From NCBI GenBank assembly GCA_020832465.1, contig JAFIER010000036.1, positions 1 to 50,496 on the forward strand: DNA of 50,496 nt. Direction: 5' to 3'. The stretch is from Bernardetiaceae bacterium. GTDB lineage: Bacteria; Bacteroidota; Bacteroidia; Cytophagales; Bernardetiaceae. Position numbers and translations under genes: made by a program. Within the stretch, counting starts at the first letter, position 1. The number at the start of each line of letters is the position of its first letter. The notes beneath the pieces are model-generated. The model saw nothing but the letters and a program-made list of their open reading frames with translations, was not told where the DNA came from and made no database searches. Below, in pieces: positions 43,552 to 50,496 of the stretch.

Positions 43552-45054
43552 TTAAGGTTTTCCTAAAAATACTTTTCGCTCTCTACTCCAAGCTACTCCC
43601 ACAAAAAGCACTATCAATGCGTTGCGCAAAACAAAATCAATATAAAAATTATCTGTATGTAGATAAAAACCTACAGCAGCAAGTAAGCTTGCAAACACTC
43701 CATATACAATCACAGCCATCCAAGGATAAGGTATAGGGTAAAATTTCTTACCTGTAAAATAACAAACAGCGCACATCGTGGTATAGCAAAGCAGTGTAGC
43801 TATAGCACTTCCTGTATAGCCCAAAAATGGAATCAAAATTAGGTTCATTGTTATGGTAACGGCTGCGCCGAGCAGTCCGATAAATGCACCATAATGGGTC
43901 TTATCCGTAACCTTAAACCAAACAGCCAAGTTGTAATACATACCTAATGCTACATTTGCCAAAAGCAAAATCGGTACAATATGAATACCTTCGCGGTAGC
44001 CCTCCCCACGTAAAATATATTGCAACCAATTGAGGTTTACACTAATTCCCAAAAATACCAATAAGCAAATAATGCTAAAATACTTAAAGAGTAAAGCAAA
44101 AGTCTCGGGCGAATCTTTATCCTGTGCTTTTGAAAAGAAAAAAGGCTCTACTGCATACTTAAAAGCCTGCACGCCCAGCGTTATAAAAATGGAGAGTTTG
44201 TAGCAAGCCGAGTAAATGCCTACGGCATCAAGCGAACTTCTACCGGGATAAAAACCCTCTGGAAGCCAGTACTTAAGCAGGTTGCGGTCAGCTACTTCAT
44301 TGATAGCAAAAGCTACGCCCGTAAAAATCATAGGGTAAGCATAAAGTAGCATTTTTTTCCATAATCCAGCAGGCAGGTGAAAGCGAAACTGTCTTAGTTC
44401 GTTCCAAAGCATAGGAAGTAGCATAAAGTTTGCCACTAAGTTTGCAATAAAGACATAAGCCAAACCAATCTCGGGGTTGTAAATGAGCTCTGCCACTGGT
44501 GCTAAGAATCCAAACAAATCACCAGCAATAGCTTTAGGGCAGATATACAAAAAGAAAATATTCAAAAAAACATTGATACAAATATTCGCCAGTTTTACCA
44601 ATGCAAATTTGAGCGAACGCCCTTGCAAGCGCAGATAAGCAAAAGGTATAGCAGCGATGGCATCAATCGCTAAAATAAGGGCAAAAATTTGTATAAAATA
44701 GGCTTTACCTTCGTAGCCCATCAGCATAGAGAGTGGCTCCGCAAGTATCCAAAGCACAGCAGAGAGCAAAAAACTTGTCAGCAAAAGCGAACTTGTAGAT
44801 AGCCTAAAAATAGCTAAGGGATTGTACTTTTTATCCGCTGCAAAGCGAAAAAAAGCAGTTTCCATACCGTAAAGATAAAAAATATTGAGTAAGGCAGCAT
44901 TGGCATAAAGTTCGGAGACCGTACCATAATCGCCTAATGCCATTACAGTGGGCTGTGTATGCAAAAATACCAGTAAAAAATTAACCATACGCCCCAGCAC
45001 GCTACTAAGTCCATAGAGTGCCGTATCCGAACCGAGTTTTTTTAGAAATTGCAT
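43552..45054 (-). CDS. Wzx/MATE-type polysaccharide flippase
   Basis: A 500-residue integral membrane protein with about 14 hydrophobic segments, in the pattern of the oligosaccharidyl-lipid flippase (RfbX/Wzx) family. The N-terminus FLKKLGSDTALYGLSSVLGRMVNFLL is the usual first helix of these exporters. No glycosyltransferase or other polysaccharide gene is adjacent, so the lipid-linked substrate is unknown. It is first in a two-gene minus-strand unit with the D12 methyltransferase (16-bp gap). Confidence 0.85.
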   Translation of the reverse strand: MQFLKKLGSDTALYGLSSVLGRMVNFLLVFLHTQPTVMALGDYGTVSELYANAALLNIFYLYGMETAFFRFAADKKYNPLAIFRLSTSSLLLTSFLLSAVLWILAEPLSMLMGYEGKAYFIQIFALILAIDAIAAIPFAYLRLQGRSLKFALVKLANICINVFLNIFFLYICPKAIAGDLFGFLAPVAELIYNPEIGLAYVFIANLVANFMLLPMLWNELRQFRFHLPAGLWKKMLLYAYPMIFTGVAFAINEVADRNLLKYWLPEGFYPGRSSLDAVGIYSACYKLSIFITLGVQAFKYAVEPFFFSKAQDKDSPETFALLFKYFSIICLLVFLGISVNLNWLQYILRGEGYREGIHIVPILLLANVALGMYYNLAVWFKVTDKTHYGAFIGLLGAAVTITMNLILIPFLGYTGSAIATLLCYTTMCAVCYFTGKKFYPIPYPWMAVIVYGVFASLLAAVGFYLHTDNFYIDFVLRNALIVLFVGVAWSRERKVFLGKP

Positions 45055-45493
45055 ACTAATAAGCCCTTATATTGGAGTGAGGTAGTGAGAAGTTATGTGC
45101 TTTATTGTATTTCGAATGTGAAAGTTAGGCATTTATACCTTAGTAGCCAAATTTATGCAATTTTTATTAAAGATTAGCAGTTGCACGGCAATTTTACAGA
45201 ATTATAGATATAACATTTCTGATAGTAAATGTAATTTCTAATTAAATTCGCACGAATTTTGTATCGTAAAAAGAGTGATTCAAATACATCACAGCTTGAG
45301 TTTTGCTAAGGCAAAATTTTCAAGTTTGACAATCTCTATCCACAGGCATACTTGACATTAGAACAGACCTAATAAATACGTTTTATATTTTGTTACATCG
45401 TGTTATTTGTTATGTTTGGGCAGGTTAGCACTGCAAAAAAATAAAATCGACAAAGAAAAGAAAGCACAACATCAATCATAGAATTTGATTTTC
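45055..45493. other. Intergenic region with a decayed family A scrap
   Basis: A 439-bp gap between divergent genes. About 45183-45239 is a decayed left half of family A (GCACGGCAATTTTACAGAAT, then ATAACATTTCT GATAG TAAATGTAATT). No gene or convincing RNA was seen. Confidence 0.5.
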
Positions 45494-46465
45494 ATGTGGA
45501 TAATTATACTCAAACTAATTTTTGGTTTGCTCATTTTGATAGGCGGCGGTGAGTTTTTGGTAAAAGGTGCAACGCAAATTGCACTACGCCTTAGGGTTTC
45601 CCCCTTGGTCATAGGGCTTACAGTTTTAGCCTTTGGCACTTCCGCCCCAGAGCTTTTTATAAGCATACAATCTGCATTTTCAGGAAGCCCTGACTTGGCA
45701 ATAGGCAATGTAGTGGGCTCTAATATTTGTAATTTAGGCTTAGTTATGGGGGCTGTAGCTTTGCTATCGCCTATTCCTGTCAATAGCAATACGCTCAAAA
45801 TTGATTGGCCCGTGGCTATGGCTTGTTCTTTACTATTTTTTATTATAGCACTTTCTTATGAATTTAATGCGTGGGAGGGTGTTATTTTTATTTCTTTGCT
45901 GATTAGCTATTTGCTTTTTATTATTTTAAAAGCACGCAAAGATAGCCGCATAGCTGCCGCCGCAACTGCTGGTTTAGACCTTAATGCCCAAGCACAGAAA
46001 TTCAAAGTAAGTAGTACGTTACATTGGGTACGTGATATAGCTTTGATTAGCTTAGGCGGCTTCGGACTTTATTTAGGTTCGGATTGGTTTGTAGAGGGTG
46101 CAAAGGATATTGCCATTATGCTTAGCGTCTCTGAACGTGTAATTGGTATTACAATGGTTGCCTTAGGCACGAGCCTGCCCGAGCTTGTCATATCACTCGT
46201 TGCTGCTTTTCGCAAAAATATAGATATGGCAGTAGGTAATTTGATAGGTTCGAATATTTTTAATATTTTATCTATTGTTGGCATTACAAGTATCATACAC
46301 CCTATTCATATCAATGATGTCAATCTTGTGCATTATGATATGGTATGGATGCTTGCTATTACGCTTATTTTGCTACCTATGATGCTTATCAACCGACGGA
46401 TTTCGCGCTGGTTTGGTTTTATTTTGATTTTTATGTATGCTTATTATACTTTTACTGTAATTTAG
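45494..46465 (+). CDS. Sodium/calcium exchanger family protein (YrbG-like)
   Basis: A 323-residue member of the CaCA cation antiporter family, starting at ATG 45494 (MWIIILKLIFG); an in-frame TTG lies 3 codons earlier. About ten membrane helices. The two inverted alpha repeats are clear: LTVLAFGTSAPELFISI with GNVVGSNICNLGL in the first half, and ITMVALGTSLPELVISL with GNLIGSNIFNILS in the second. Those motifs carry the ion-binding acidic residues. It is likely to expel calcium in exchange for sodium or protons. It is upstream of lipB by 86 bp on the same strand, without a known functional link. Confidence 0.92.
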   Translation: MWIIILKLIFGLLILIGGGEFLVKGATQIALRLRVSPLVIGLTVLAFGTSAPELFISIQSAFSGSPDLAIGNVVGSNICNLGLVMGAVALLSPIPVNSNTLKIDWPVAMACSLLFFIIALSYEFNAWEGVIFISLLISYLLFIILKARKDSRIAAAATAGLDLNAQAQKFKVSSTLHWVRDIALISLGGFGLYLGSDWFVEGAKDIAIMLSVSERVIGITMVALGTSLPELVISLVAAFRKNIDMAVGNLIGSNIFNILSIVGITSIIHPIHINDVNLVHYDMVWMLAITLILLPMMLINRRISRWFGFILIFMYAYYTFTVI

Positions 46466-46551
46466 CAGAACAAAAGACCGCTTTTTTGATTTCTAATTTT
46501 CAAACAAATCGTTCCAAAAACAAATAAAACGATACCGAAAGTCTGACTAAT

Positions 46552-47259
46552 ATGCAAAATAAAACAATCCTTACTGAAAAATGGAATAATATCCGCTTCC
46601 AAGCGGCTTGGGAAAAGCAAGATGCTATTTTCAAATCTATTATTCAACAAAAAAGAGAAAACCGTAGCCTTGAAAAACCCAAGCCTACGCACAATTATTT
46701 GATTTTTTGTGAGCACCCACACGTTTTTACCTTAGGCAAAAGTGGTGATAAAGCGCATCTGCTACTCGATGATAATAGTCTTAAACAAAAAAATATTGAC
46801 TATTTTCCTATCAACAGAGGTGGTGATATTACCTACCACGGTCCTGGACAGCTTGTAGGCTATCCCATTCTCGATTTAGAAAATTTCTTTTGCGATTTGC
46901 ATAAATATTTGCGCACTTTAGAGCAAGCTATTATTCATACCCTTGCTGAGTGGAATATTGAAGCAGACCGCATTGAAGGACTCACAGGCGTATGGGTAGA
47001 TACAAAAAGTAAGAACCCTCGTAAAATTTGTGCTATGGGGATTCGTTCAAGTCATTGGGTTACGATGCACGGCTTTGCGCTCAATGTACATACAGATTTA
47101 GCTTATTTTGATTATATCGTTCCTTGTGGAATCAAAGATAAGGGAGTTACTTCTATGGCTGCCGAGCTCGATGCACATATTGATATGAATGAGGTAGAAG
47201 CTGCATTTACACACCATTTTTACCAACTTTTTGAAGTAGAGGAAGCGGTAAGTTTGTAG
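46552..47259 (+). CDS. lipB: Octanoyl-ACP:protein octanoyltransferase
   Basis: Transfers octanoate from acyl carrier protein to lipoyl domains, the first step of lipoate synthesis. 235 residues with NRGGDITYHGPGQLVGYPIL (about 84-103), the KICAMGIRSS segment bearing the conserved Lys, THGFALN-type MHGFALNV, and the catalytic Cys in IVPCGIKDKGVTSM. Length is normal. lipA is not adjacent. It ends before a bidirectional terminator at 47302-47340. Confidence 0.95.
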   Translation: MQNKTILTEKWNNIRFQAAWEKQDAIFKSIIQQKRENRSLEKPKPTHNYLIFCEHPHVFTLGKSGDKAHLLLDDNSLKQKNIDYFPINRGGDITYHGPGQLVGYPILDLENFFCDLHKYLRTLEQAIIHTLAEWNIEADRIEGLTGVWVDTKSKNPRKICAMGIRSSHWVTMHGFALNVHTDLAYFDYIVPCGIKDKGVTSMAAELDAHIDMNEVEAAFTHHFYQLFEVEEAVSL

Positions 47260-47301
47260 TAAAATAATATGATAATTAAGCCCATAACTAAACATTTGCC
47301 A

Positions 47302-47340
47302 ATAAGCCCTAAGCCTTCTCTGAGAACGCTTAGGGCTTAT
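47302..47340. terminator. Terminator between lipB and the barrel gene
   Basis: A 13-bp perfect stem ATAAGCCCTAAGC/GCTTAGGGCTTAT with a 13-nt loop, between convergent stop codons at 47259 and 47393. It lacks a strong T-run, so efficiency is uncertain. Confidence 0.75.
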
Positions 47341-47392
47341 CGCTAATAAATGAGAAAGAATTTTATACCTGCACGAAGTTATTGTATTTTGA

Positions 47393-48061
47393 TTATTTAC
47401 CTAAACGAAATCCTATACCAGTCATCAGTGTAAGATTATTATTCCGACTTGAAAATCCATCTACAACTTCACTAAATCCAATACCATAGCGTGCATCTAC
47501 GGTAAAAAATACATTTTTAGCTTGAATATCAAAGCCACCTCCTATAACTCCACCAAAATCAGAAGAATTTGCATCAAAATTATTGATAACCATTAGGTTA
47601 TTACTATTTCCACTAATGGTTTGGTTGGCATTGAGCAATGTGGCATAATAAGGACCTATAAAAACATTAGGTAAAAACTTTTTGCTTAAAGGCAACCTTA
47701 GCTTAAATAAAACGGGAATTTCTATGTAATTTAGATTGATCGTTTGCGAACCGACTTCTGTATTACCTAAAAAGTAGGTTTCTTTTGCCCCCTTACTATG
47801 ATACAATATCTCTGGTTGCAATGAAAACATACCTACAAATGCTAACTGACCGTAGATTCCGCCTACAAAAGTCGCTCTACCTTTTGTATCTACATTATTC
47901 ATAGCAGATTCATAATTTTCTACATCTTGTCCGGCAAGGTTTGTAAAAGATACGCCCAGTTTAGGACCTATAGAAAGTGAAGTTTGCGCTTTTAGCGCAT
48001 TGGGTGAGTTAGTCACGCATAAAACGCCAAAGAAAGCAATAAAAAAAAGCAATTTTTTCAT
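47393..48061 (-). CDS. PorT-like outer membrane beta-barrel protein
   Basis: A 222-residue small barrel of the Bacteroidota OMP_b-brl_2 type. The start is taken at ATG 48061 (MKKLLFFIAFF), the second Met of the frame. It has a signal peptide ending LKAQ, the opening strand SLSIGPKLGVSFTNL, YIEIPVLFKLRLPL in the middle, and a final strand LMTGIGFRLGK with the aromatic-rich barrel end. The family includes PorT of the type IX secretion system, but many members have unrelated or unknown roles and nothing here ties it to secretion. Confidence 0.78.
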   Translation of the reverse strand: MKKLLFFIAFFGVLCVTNSPNALKAQTSLSIGPKLGVSFTNLAGQDVENYESAMNNVDTKGRATFVGGIYGQLAFVGMFSLQPEILYHSKGAKETYFLGNTEVGSQTINLNYIEIPVLFKLRLPLSKKFLPNVFIGPYYATLLNANQTISGNSNNLMVINNFDANSSDFGGVIGGGFDIQAKNVFFTVDARYGIGFSEVVDGFSSRNNNLTLMTGIGFRLGK

Positions 48062-48091
48062 GTTCATAAAGTTTTTGTTGTAAATATAATA

Positions 48092-48215
48092 TCATACTAC
48101 TATACATTCGACGGCCAGAAATAAGATTTCTCAGAGAAATGTTATTTCTAAGCTTATTTTTCCATAGCCTATGAGGTTTATCCCCACACTATGAAAAAAA
48201 AATGTAGTGGTATAA
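48092..48215. mobile_element. Family B MITE, 124 bp, with 7-bp target duplication
   Basis: Reverse-orientation copy of 39167-39292: TCATACTACTATACATT end, core-2 palindrome AGAAATAAGATTTCTC/AGAAATGTTATTTCT, CCATAGCCTATGAGG arm and AATGTAGTGGTATAA end. A perfect 7-bp direct repeat TATAATA flanks it (48085-48091 and 48216-48222). Confidence 0.83.
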
Positions 48216-48433
48216 TATAATATGTAACTCCTAATAACCAAAATAAGTTCAATTTTGCACAAATGAATATTTGTAGCGGCGCTTATTCGAGGGAATAAAT
48301 GGGTATATTTCAGATTGACTTAATAGCAAAATTGCTATACGCGCTTCTTGCTCAATATTTCAATGCTTATTCTTTGCTTATTGGGTTTTATCCTGTATTG
48401 ATTTGATATTTTCCTTATCTTATTTTCTATGCC

Positions 48434-48464
48434 TTGCTAAGGGGCTTGCGCTTGCATACTTTTG
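48434..48464 (+). promoter_or_regulatory. Likely promoter of the 48508 gene
   Basis: TTG (48434-48436), 20-nt spacer, TACTTTTG (48457-48464), a match to the Bacteroidota pattern, 43 bp before the chosen ATG. This also argues against the longer upstream reading of the frame, which would begin before the promoter. Confidence 0.5.
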
Positions 48465-48507
48465 CCTTATCATATTTACTTTTTTTACACTTAAAATTGA
48501 TAAGACA

Positions 48508-49239
48508 ATGAACAAAGAATTTAAAAACTCTGTCGTAATTTTGGCTCTGGGAGTCATTTTGTTTTCTACAATAGCGTTTACTACGCTTAGCAATCAAAGA
48601 TTTAAGGAAATTGATGTAGAGCGTATCAATATTATCGAGCCTGATGGAACGGTAAAAATGATTATTACAGCTGCTGATAGATTTCCAAATGCTAATGACT
48701 CTATCAATAACCGACCGACAAATCCCGATAGAAAAAAACGTGCGGGTTTGATATTTTTTAATGAAGACGGCATCGAATGTGGTGGGTTTATTTACGATGG
48801 AAAGAAAAATCCACAGGGACATAGTGCGGGGCTTTCACTGACTTACGACCAATATGATGGCGATCAAGTCATGCAACTACTCACAGAAGACTACAAAGAA
48901 GACGGGCAGCGCAAAGTAACAAGTAGTCTTGTATTTAATGAACGCCCCGCTAAAGAAACCCAAGAGCAACTCTTGAAAATCAATACTGAGTTGAGCGAAC
49001 TCTACAAAACAGATCCCAAACTTGCACGCAAAAAACAGCAAGAGTATCAAGCAGCTGGACTTATTGGAGGAAGTCCCCGTATTCTGCTCGGGCAGACCCG
49101 TAGCCAGAATAATGGATTGTTTTTATTTGATGAGAAGGGTATGCCCAAAGCTATGTTTTATATCGATAAAGACAATCAAGCTAAACTTGAGTTTTATGAT
49201 GAAGAGGGGAATATACTATCCTCTTTCCCTCCAAAATAA
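48508..49239 (+). CDS. Membrane-anchored protein of unknown function
   Basis: A 243-residue protein starting at ATG 48508 (MNKEFKNSVVILALG); the frame extends 35 codons upstream but overlaps a good promoter. There is one N-terminal membrane helix (about 8-27). The rest is hydrophilic with repeated short motifs of the form (I/F)(F/I)(N/D)E(D/K)G: NIIEPDGTVKMII, IFFNEDGIECGGFIYDG, LFLFDEKGMPKAMFYID and EFYDEEGNILSSFP. This beta-repeat pattern is shared by a widespread uncharacterised family. It is probably attached to the inner membrane facing the periplasm. No catalytic motif seen. Confidence 0.65.
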   Translation: MNKEFKNSVVILALGVILFSTIAFTTLSNQRFKEIDVERINIIEPDGTVKMIITAADRFPNANDSINNRPTNPDRKKRAGLIFFNEDGIECGGFIYDGKKNPQGHSAGLSLTYDQYDGDQVMQLLTEDYKEDGQRKVTSSLVFNERPAKETQEQLLKINTELSELYKTDPKLARKKQQEYQAAGLIGGSPRILLGQTRSQNNGLFLFDEKGMPKAMFYIDKDNQAKLEFYDEEGNILSSFPPK

Positions 49240-49302
49240 AATTAACATGGCAGTTTGGCTAACTCGTACCACTATACATTGATTGGGATTAGAAATAACA
49301 TT

Positions 49303-49345
49303 TAATGCTTAGAACTAACAGTTCTTTGAGAACTGTTAGTTCTAT
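49303..49345. repeat. Truncated family D element inside a family B remnant
   Basis: AATGCTTAGAACTAACAGTT..AACTGTTAGTTCT, the inner 43 bp of family D. It is preceded by a family B end (TACCACTATACATT) and AGAAATAACATT. The family D termini are missing. Confidence 0.6.
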
Positions 49346-49387
49346 TTAAAAGCTCAAAAAGTATTTTTATTGCTAACCAAAATATAG

Positions 49388-50437
49388 ATGCAAAACCTGA
49401 ACTTTACATTTCAGAACCTTTTCAAAAAACACAAAATATTTCTTTTGCTTGTGTTTTTGTTTATTTATGCAAGGTCTGTAGAAACAAGAATATTAGTTCG
49501 GCAAAACCTAAATATATATGTTTTTACGCCAGAAGTACTTATTATTGATTTTACTGCTGTTTGTTTGATATTTTTATTCCTTGCATTACTTATACAAGGT
49601 TATGAACGTAAAAAAATCAAAATTAAGCTCAAGCAAGTCTTATTGATGTTTTTTATCGTGCTATTTTTGTATCTTATTGTAGCCAATATTTTATCTTTTG
49701 CCATAGCATATACATTTGATAAAGTAGCCATTAACTTCAATACAAAAACCTTATTGACAGACAACATGAGCAACATATTTAATGTTTTCATGTATAGTTG
49801 TATCTTTTTTGCCTACTTTTTTTATGTACAAAACCAAAAAGATGCCGCAAAAATAGCAAATTACAACCAAGCCCTTGCACAAAGTAAAATTACACAGCTC
49901 AAAGCGCAATTAAATCCTCATTTTTTATTTAATAATTTGAATATCTTAGACCAGCTCATAGAAGAAGCACCCACACAGGCCTCAGCTTTTTTAACTGATT
50001 TTTCCGACCTTTATCGTTATGTACTACAAATGTCAGAGCAAAAACTTGTACATTTAGATACAGAAATAGCTTTTGTAAAAAAATATTTTGCTATTATGAA
50101 GCACAAATATGGCGATGCCTATATACTGGATATTGTGTATAAAAATAAAGCATCGAGTTATATCCCCCCACTTACTTTGCAGTTATTAGTAGAGAATGCG
50201 ATAAAACATAACTTTGGCACAGAACAAAAACCTATTTTTATACAGATTGAAATAGCTCAAAAATTAAGCGTTACCAATACAGTTTATAACGCAAGCCACA
50301 AAAAAAATAAATTTGTAAGCGGTAGAGGCTTAAAAAATCTTTATGAACAATATCAACTTTTAAGCAACGAACCCATCAAAATTGTTGCAAACAAAACAGA
50401 TTATACAGTAGAGCTACCCCTTATTTTTAAGCAATAA
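49388..50437 (+). CDS. LytS/YehU-family sensor histidine kinase
   Basis: A 349-residue integral membrane kinase. Four hydrophobic segments lie at about 16-32, 50-70, 82-110 and 132-147, then a short coiled linker and the His_kinase domain: QLNPHFLFNNLN with the phospho-accepting His178, the LLVENAIKHN N-box and the GRGLKNLYEQY G-box. The C-terminus is complete. These kinases usually pair with a LytTR-type response regulator just downstream, and the window ends 59 bp after the stop, so the partner may lie beyond it. The short sensor region has no extracytoplasmic domain, which suggests membrane-embedded sensing. Confidence 0.92.
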   Translation: MQNLNFTFQNLFKKHKIFLLLVFLFIYARSVETRILVRQNLNIYVFTPEVLIIDFTAVCLIFLFLALLIQGYERKKIKIKLKQVLLMFFIVLFLYLIVANILSFAIAYTFDKVAINFNTKTLLTDNMSNIFNVFMYSCIFFAYFFYVQNQKDAAKIANYNQALAQSKITQLKAQLNPHFLFNNLNILDQLIEEAPTQASAFLTDFSDLYRYVLQMSEQKLVHLDTEIAFVKKYFAIMKHKYGDAYILDIVYKNKASSYIPPLTLQLLVENAIKHNFGTEQKPIFIQIEIAQKLSVTNTVYNASHKKNKFVSGRGLKNLYEQYQLLSNEPIKIVANKTDYTVELPLIFKQ

Positions 50438-50449
50438 ATAATGATATGA

Positions 50450-50496
50450 TACACGACAACTTTGCTGAATTACCCCTAGAAATAACATTGCTTTGA
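50450..50496. repeat. Family A element, left part, cut by the window edge
   Basis: TACACGACAACTTTGCTGAAT followed by AGAAATAACATTGCTTTGA: a family A left end and the start of a core-2 palindrome. The rest lies outside the window. Confidence 0.55.

Overview
The window looks like chromosomal DNA from a Bacteroidota bacterium, most likely of the Cytophagales (Microscilla/Bernardetia-like). It is AT-rich, start codons have little Shine-Dalgarno sequence, and several promoters fit the Bacteroidota pattern TTTG-N19/20-TAnnTTTG. Gene content points the same way: several TPR-GAF-SpoIIE phosphatases, a TonB receptor, PorT-like barrels, a Bacteroidota-type ECF sigma/anti-sigma pair and a CcmE with a Cys-x-x-x-Tyr haem site. 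Genus cannot be fixed from sequence alone.

Layout. 1-5.1 kb: a TPR/GAF/SpoIIE phosphatase, a THUMP RNA methyltransferase and a PrcB-like lipoprotein. 5.2-11.5 kb: pyrR, alaS, gmk and a TonB-dependent receptor, all on the minus strand. 12.3-14.4 kb: an exported TPR/Ig-like/caspase-fold protein whose catalytic residues are replaced. 14.9-16.5 kb: ccmC, a CcmD-like gene and ccmE for cytochrome c maturation. 16.8-16.9 kb: a candidate structured RNA with its own promoter and terminator. 17.5-23.3 kb: an LptF/LptG permease, a second PrcB-like lipoprotein, nadC and a second SpoIIE protein. 23.6-25.3 kb: two tandem outer-membrane-barrel-like paralogues. 25.6-33.0 kb: an operon of ECF sigma factor, membrane anti-sigma/TPR protein, secreted HExxH protein and a giant degenerate-CHAT/nSTAND/TM/WD40 protein. 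33.2-37.0 kb: a small membrane protein and a third SpoIIE protein. 37.8-42.4 kb: a MacB-like permease, cmk, a ferredoxin, then tandem promoters, tRNA-Tyr, tRNA-Gly, tRNA-Thr and tuf. 42.5-50.4 kb: a solitary D12-class adenine methyltransferase, a Wzx/MATE flippase, a YrbG-type antiporter, lipB, a PorT-like barrel, an unknown anchored protein and a LytS-type histidine kinase.

Two themes stand out. First, signalling across the envelope: three SpoIIE phosphatases, a LytS kinase and the sigma/anti-sigma/zincin/nSTAND operon all seem to join a periplasmic sensor to a cytoplasmic output. The operon resembles in outline the link between CHAT proteases and sigma factors known from type III-E CRISPR, but here the CHAT His and Cys are missing. 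Second, the intergenic DNA is crowded with at least four families (called A-D here) of short, non-coding, palindrome-rich elements with terminal inverted repeats. Several have clear target-site duplications and some are inserted inside others. These are MITE-like elements with no transposase in the window. No CRISPR array, prophage or complete insertion sequence was seen.
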